NCBI RefSeq assembly: GCF_019551435.1
Contig: NZ_CP080544.1
Span: forward strand, 1,674,001-1,738,000
Origin: Lysobacter soyae
GTDB lineage: Bacteria; Pseudomonadota; Gammaproteobacteria; Xanthomonadales; Xanthomonadaceae
DNA length: 64,000 nucleotides
Direction of reading: 5' to 3'
This document shows positions 61,038 to 64,000 of the stretch, piece after piece (position 1 is the first letter of the stretch; each line of letters begins with the position of its first letter). Below the pieces are notes generated by a model. That model saw only the letters and a program-made list of their open reading frames with translations, made no database searches and had not been told where the DNA came from. The translations under genes were made by a program, and so were the position numbers.

Positions 61038-62131
61038 TTGAGCCTGTAGCTTGCGCCCGTCATGCCTTCGTCGGTGGTATCGGTATCCACGCGTTCAAGC
61101 TCGACCATCGCTTTGTCGAAGTCGTCTTGTCCGCCGACCATGCCGACTTCCAGGGTCAAGCTGCTGCCATCTGCCGAGAGCGGCGTCAGCGACTTCACGC
61201 CCGACTTCGATTCGATGGCGTTGATCAACGCGCGGTAACGATCGCCCGAATCGACACCGGTCACGGTCAGCACGAATTCGGTCGGTTTGACCACCACCGG
61301 TTCCGGTTTCTTGGCGGGACGACCGCCACGTGCGTATTTGCGCAACAGGGCATCGCCGGCGATATCCGCACCTTTGGCCATGGCCTTGCGTGCGTCGCCA
61401 TCGACGGCACTGGAGCGCGACAAGACGCGGCCTTTGTCTACAAAGGTCCAGTCCGCTTTCCATCCCGCACCACTGCGATAGATCTTGCCGATGAGCTGCA
61501 TGGGCGGTTGATAAGCTTGCGAGGCGCGGGCCACGGCGGAGGTATCGCCACGCCAGATCGCGCCGGCGACGGCTTGTTCGGCGGCATTGCCGGCCGGCAG
61601 ACCCAAGCGGTAACCGCGCGCTTTGGCGCGATCCAACACAGGTCGCGCGGCATTGACCTGCGGCAAGCCCACCAATCGCGGGCCGGATCCGTCATCAATG
61701 GCCATCCACAGCACGGGTTTCGGTCGCGGCGTCGGCCACACAGGCAGGCCGGACTCGCTGACCAGTTGATTGATCTTCGACTCGTTGAAACGGACGACCA
61801 GCATGGTCTTGAACGTGGGGGCGCCGGTACTTGAGGTTCCCTCGTCTTGGCGGTAGTCGTAGCCGCTGGCGTAGCTCGATGCGTTACGCAGTGCTTCGGC
61901 CACGCCTTCGCGCGTGATCGGGTTTTTGTCGCCGGTGACGTTGGTCAGGACTTTGAGCAATGCGCGGGCCATGCCGTTGTTGCGCTGGGCGACGGTCTGG
62001 TTGTTCACCGGCACTTCGGCGGCATACGCGCCGGTCGCTTTGACCGCATCCCCTTCGACACGCTGTGCGTGCGCAGGCCCGAAAGCCAGCATCAATGCCA
62101 TGAACCCTGCAGTTAGAAATCCTGCGCGCAT
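61034..62131 (-). CDS. DUF2066 domain-containing exported protein
   Basis: 365 aa from the ATG at 62131, which gives a clean signal peptide (RAGFLTAGFMALMLAFGPAHA); a longer frame reaches 62194 (GTG-ATG). DUF2066 marks are YAAEVPVNNQTVAQRNNGMARALLKVLTNVTGD, ASSYASGYDYRQ, VVRFNESKINQLVSESGLPVWPTPRPKPVLWMAIDDG, and YRLGLPAGNAAEQ. Function unknown. It lies divergent from purM and is first in the DUF2066-PerM-hda operon, the arrangement seen in many gammaproteobacteria. Confidence 0.84.
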   Translation of the reverse strand: MRAGFLTAGFMALMLAFGPAHAQRVEGDAVKATGAYAAEVPVNNQTVAQRNNGMARALLKVLTNVTGDKNPITREGVAEALRNASSYASGYDYRQDEGTSSTGAPTFKTMLVVRFNESKINQLVSESGLPVWPTPRPKPVLWMAIDDGSGPRLVGLPQVNAARPVLDRAKARGYRLGLPAGNAAEQAVAGAIWRGDTSAVARASQAYQPPMQLIGKIYRSGAGWKADWTFVDKGRVLSRSSAVDGDARKAMAKGADIAGDALLRKYARGGRPAKKPEPVVVKPTEFVLTVTGVDSGDRYRALINAIESKSGVKSLTPLSADGSSLTLEVGMVGGQDDFDKAMVELERVDTDTTDEGMTGASYRLK

Positions 62132-62257
62132 GCCCGTTCCCACGTCCTTTGCCGAAAGAATATGTTGCCGCATCCCAGATGAGCCGTCCATCACACCGCC
62201 TGCGCCGGCCTCGTGATTGTTAAACTTGTCGGCTCAAACCAGTACGCCGGACGCCCC

Positions 62258-63310
62258 GTGAGCCAACCGATTGATGACGCCCAAACCCCGATGACCTACC
62301 GCGATGCCGGCGTGGATATCCATGCGGGCAATGCCTTGGTCGAACGGATCAAGCCGCTGGTCAAGCGCACCACCCGTCCGGAAGTGATGGGCGGCCTGGG
62401 TGGCTTCGGCGCCCTGTTCAATTTGTCCGGCAAGTACCGCGAACCCGTGTTGGTCTCCGGCACCGACGGCGTCGGCACCAAATTGAAGTTGGCACAGCAG
62501 TTCAACCGCCACGACACCATCGGCATCGATTTGGTGGCGATGTGCGTGAACGATGTTTTGGTGCAAGGCGCGGAGCCCCTGTTCTTCTTGGATTATTTCG
62601 CCACAGGCAAACTCGACGTGGATACCGCCGCCAATGTGATTGCCGGCATCGCCAACGGCTGCGAACAATCCGGCTGCGCCCTGATCGGCGGCGAAACCGC
62701 TGAGATGCCCGACATGTACGCGCCTGGCGAATACGACCTCGCCGGCTTCTGCGTCGCGGCGGTCGAGAAGGACGAGATCATTGATGGCAGCAAAGTCCGC
62801 GAAGGCGATGTGCTCATCGGTATCGCTTCCAGCGGCCCGCATTCGAACGGCTATTCCCTGATCCGCAAGATTCTTGAGCGCAGCGGTGCGCCGCACGACA
62901 CCGACATCGGCGGCGTGCCGTTGATCGACGCGTTGATGGCGCCGACGCAGTTGTACGTGAAGCCGGTGCTGAAACTGCTCAAATCGCATGAGATTTCGGC
63001 CATGGCGCATATCACCGGCGGCGGCCTGACCGAAAACATCATCCGTGTGATTCCCGATGGTCTCGGCTTGGACATCGACGCGCGTAGCTGGGAAATGCCG
63101 CCGGTCTTCCAGTGGCTGCAGCGCGAAGGCAATGTGGCACTGCCGGAAATGTGGCTGACTTTCAATTGCGGCATCGGTTTTGTCTTGATCGCGCCGCTCG
63201 CCAGTGTCGCGGCAATTGAAGCGGAACTCGATACGCAATCACTGCGCCATTGGCGCATCGGTCAAGTCGTCAAGACATCCGACACGGCATCTCGCGTCCA
63301 CATCGGCTGA
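62258..63310 (+). CDS. purM: Phosphoribosylformylglycinamidine cyclo-ligase
   Basis: 350 aa from the GTG at 62258 (ATG at 62291 gives 339 aa; E. coli PurM is 345). AIR synthetase: FGAM plus ATP gives AIR. Motifs are [92 protein letters not shown] and the C-terminal [21 protein letters not shown]. Followed 6 bp later by purN. Confidence 0.96.
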   Translation: MSQPIDDAQTPMTYRDAGVDIHAGNALVERIKPLVKRTTRPEVMGGLGGFGALFNLSGKYREPVLVSGTDGVGTKLKLAQQFNRHDTIGIDLVAMCVNDVLVQGAEPLFFLDYFATGKLDVDTAANVIAGIANGCEQSGCALIGGETAEMPDMYAPGEYDLAGFCVAAVEKDEIIDGSKVREGDVLIGIASSGPHSNGYSLIRKILERSGAPHDTDIGGVPLIDALMAPTQLYVKPVLKLLKSHEISAMAHITGGGLTENIIRVIPDGLGLDIDARSWEMPPVFQWLQREGNVALPEMWLTFNCGIGFVLIAPLASVAAIEAELDTQSLRHWRIGQVVKTSDTASRVHIG

Positions 63311-63316
63311 ACTGAC

Positions 63317-63958
63317 ATGGGCCTGCGCATCGCCGTGCTCTGCTCCGGGCGCGGCACCAATTTGCAAGCCGTTCTGGATGCGATTGCGCAGAAAACCTTG
63401 AACGCCGAGATCGTCGGCGTGTTTTCAGACAAGCCGGCGGCGCAAGCCTTGAAGCGCGTGCCTGAAACCTTGCGCTGGTCACAGCCTGTGCGCGCTTTCG
63501 AGACGCGTGAGGCTTACGAACACGCGCTCACCGAGGCCGTCGCGGCGGTGCGACCCGACCTGGTGTTGTGCGCCGGCTATATGCGCATCTTGTCTTCGCA
63601 TTTCATAACGGCGCAGCGCGGACGCATCATCAATGTCCACCCGTCCTTGCTGCCGAAATTTCCCGGACTCGATACCCATCAGCGGGCGCTGGATGCCGGC
63701 GAAACCGAACATGGCGCGACCGTGCACCAAGTCATTCCGGAATTGGACGCGGGGCCGGTGCTCGGACACAGCCGTTTGAAGATCCGCCCGAATGAGAACG
63801 CCACCGAATTGGCGGCTCGCGTATTGGATTGCGAGCACGTCTTGCTGATCCGTGTATTGGAACAGCTTTGCAGCGGCACTCTGAAACTGAACGAAAACGG
63901 CGCAATTTCGGACGGTCATCAAGAATTTAGGCCCCTTCAGATAGAGTGCGGCGGATGA
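63317..63958 (+). CDS. purN: Phosphoribosylglycinamide formyltransferase
   Basis: 213 aa. Folate-dependent GART (GAR to FGAR). Motifs are RIAVLCSGRGTNLQAVLDAI (phosphate-binding), VLCAGYMRILSSHFI, GRIINVHPSLLPKFPGLDTHQRALDAGETEHGATVHQVIPELDAGPVL, which holds the catalytic Asn, His and Asp. Its stop overlaps the start of the next gene by 4 bp. It forms a purine pair with purM. Confidence 0.96.
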   Translation: MGLRIAVLCSGRGTNLQAVLDAIAQKTLNAEIVGVFSDKPAAQALKRVPETLRWSQPVRAFETREAYEHALTEAVAAVRPDLVLCAGYMRILSSHFITAQRGRIINVHPSLLPKFPGLDTHQRALDAGETEHGATVHQVIPELDAGPVLGHSRLKIRPNENATELAARVLDCEHVLLIRVLEQLCSGTLKLNENGAISDGHQEFRPLQIECGG

Positions 63959-64000
63959 AACCTCTCCCTGCCCGCTCAATGGTCGCCATTGCCGCGCTTT
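63955..64000 (+). CDS. Start of an exported protein (truncated by window edge; DUF3108-like expected)
   Basis: ATG at 63955 overlaps the purN stop (ATGA). The 15 visible codons read MKPLPARSMVAIAAL, an N-terminus with the look of a signal peptide. In related genomes a DUF3108 protein often follows purN, but nothing in the visible sequence proves this. Confidence 0.45.
   Translation, partial: MKPLPARSMVAIAAL

Overview
The window is a gene-dense, moderately GC-rich chromosomal segment from a gammaproteobacterium of the Xanthomonadaceae/Lysobacteraceae (Lysobacter-like; genus not resolvable by eye). Family-level markers are a fused aspartokinase/diaminopimelate decarboxylase, the MurD2/MurL route to D-Glu in peptidoglycan, a petABC-sspAB cluster, a suf operon led by an Rrf2 regulator, and an HU protein with a histone-H1-like tail. 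No rRNA, tRNA, CRISPR array, prophage or plasmid function was seen. No gap above 300 bases lacks a gene.

Layout. 1-3.4 kb: partial grxD, sodB, a lipoprotein, purEK. 3.4-7.5 kb: Trm112-like gene, nadC, a DUF2272 lipoprotein, a GST, a DUF3301 gene and tandem palindromic repeats. 7-11.8 kb: petABC-sspAB (cytochrome bc1 and stringent starvation proteins) and a lytic transglycosylase. 11.9-17.3 kb: miaB, a LysR regulator divergent from the glyoxylate-shunt pair aceB-aceA. 17.5-22.1 kb: phoH-ybeY-corC, then a DUF4105 gene in the slot where lnt stands in E. coli, then corA. 22.1-27.4 kb: a co-directional peptide-use group (OPT transporter, S9 peptidase, DUF819 membrane protein). 27.4-28.4 kb: the only patch that looks foreign, with an AT-richer orphan gene beside an IS3-family remnant. 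28.4-30.9 kb: ssb, ispB and a dienelactone hydrolase-like gene. 31-36.3 kb: the lysAC-murL-murD2 operon. 36.4-40.9 kb: phzF-like, a glycine-zipper protein, HU/H1-like, two lipoproteins, and a SET-domain methyltransferase. 41-46.9 kb: sufR-sufBCDS plus a GNAT and a Rieske ferredoxin. 46.9-54.5 kb: an iron and flavin electron-transfer island (TonB receptor, PiuC, PepSY-type membrane protein, DUF2271, DUF4198, ApbE, flavodoxin/FNR reductase). 54.5-64 kb: HutD-like, ComEA-like, an M20 peptidase, a GlsB-like protein, amgK-murU, hda, a PerM-like gene, a DUF2066 gene, purM-purN, and the start of one more gene.

Functional themes. Peptidoglycan metabolism is unusually well represented: lysAC (meso-DAP use), murL/murD2 (L-Glu addition then epimerisation), amgK/murU (MurNAc salvage) and a lytic transglycosylase. 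Iron is the second theme: suf assembly lies immediately upstream of an apparently Fur-controlled uptake and reduction module. In that module the DUF2271 protein carries a DGISGPT sequence close to the ApbE flavinylation motif, so it may be the FMN-bearing periplasmic carrier. The window holds no obviously unknown defence or mobile system. The best candidates for under-described biology are this iron/flavin chain, the DUF4105 protein in the lnt position, and the SET methyltransferase about 1.6 kb from a Lys/Ala-rich HU protein.
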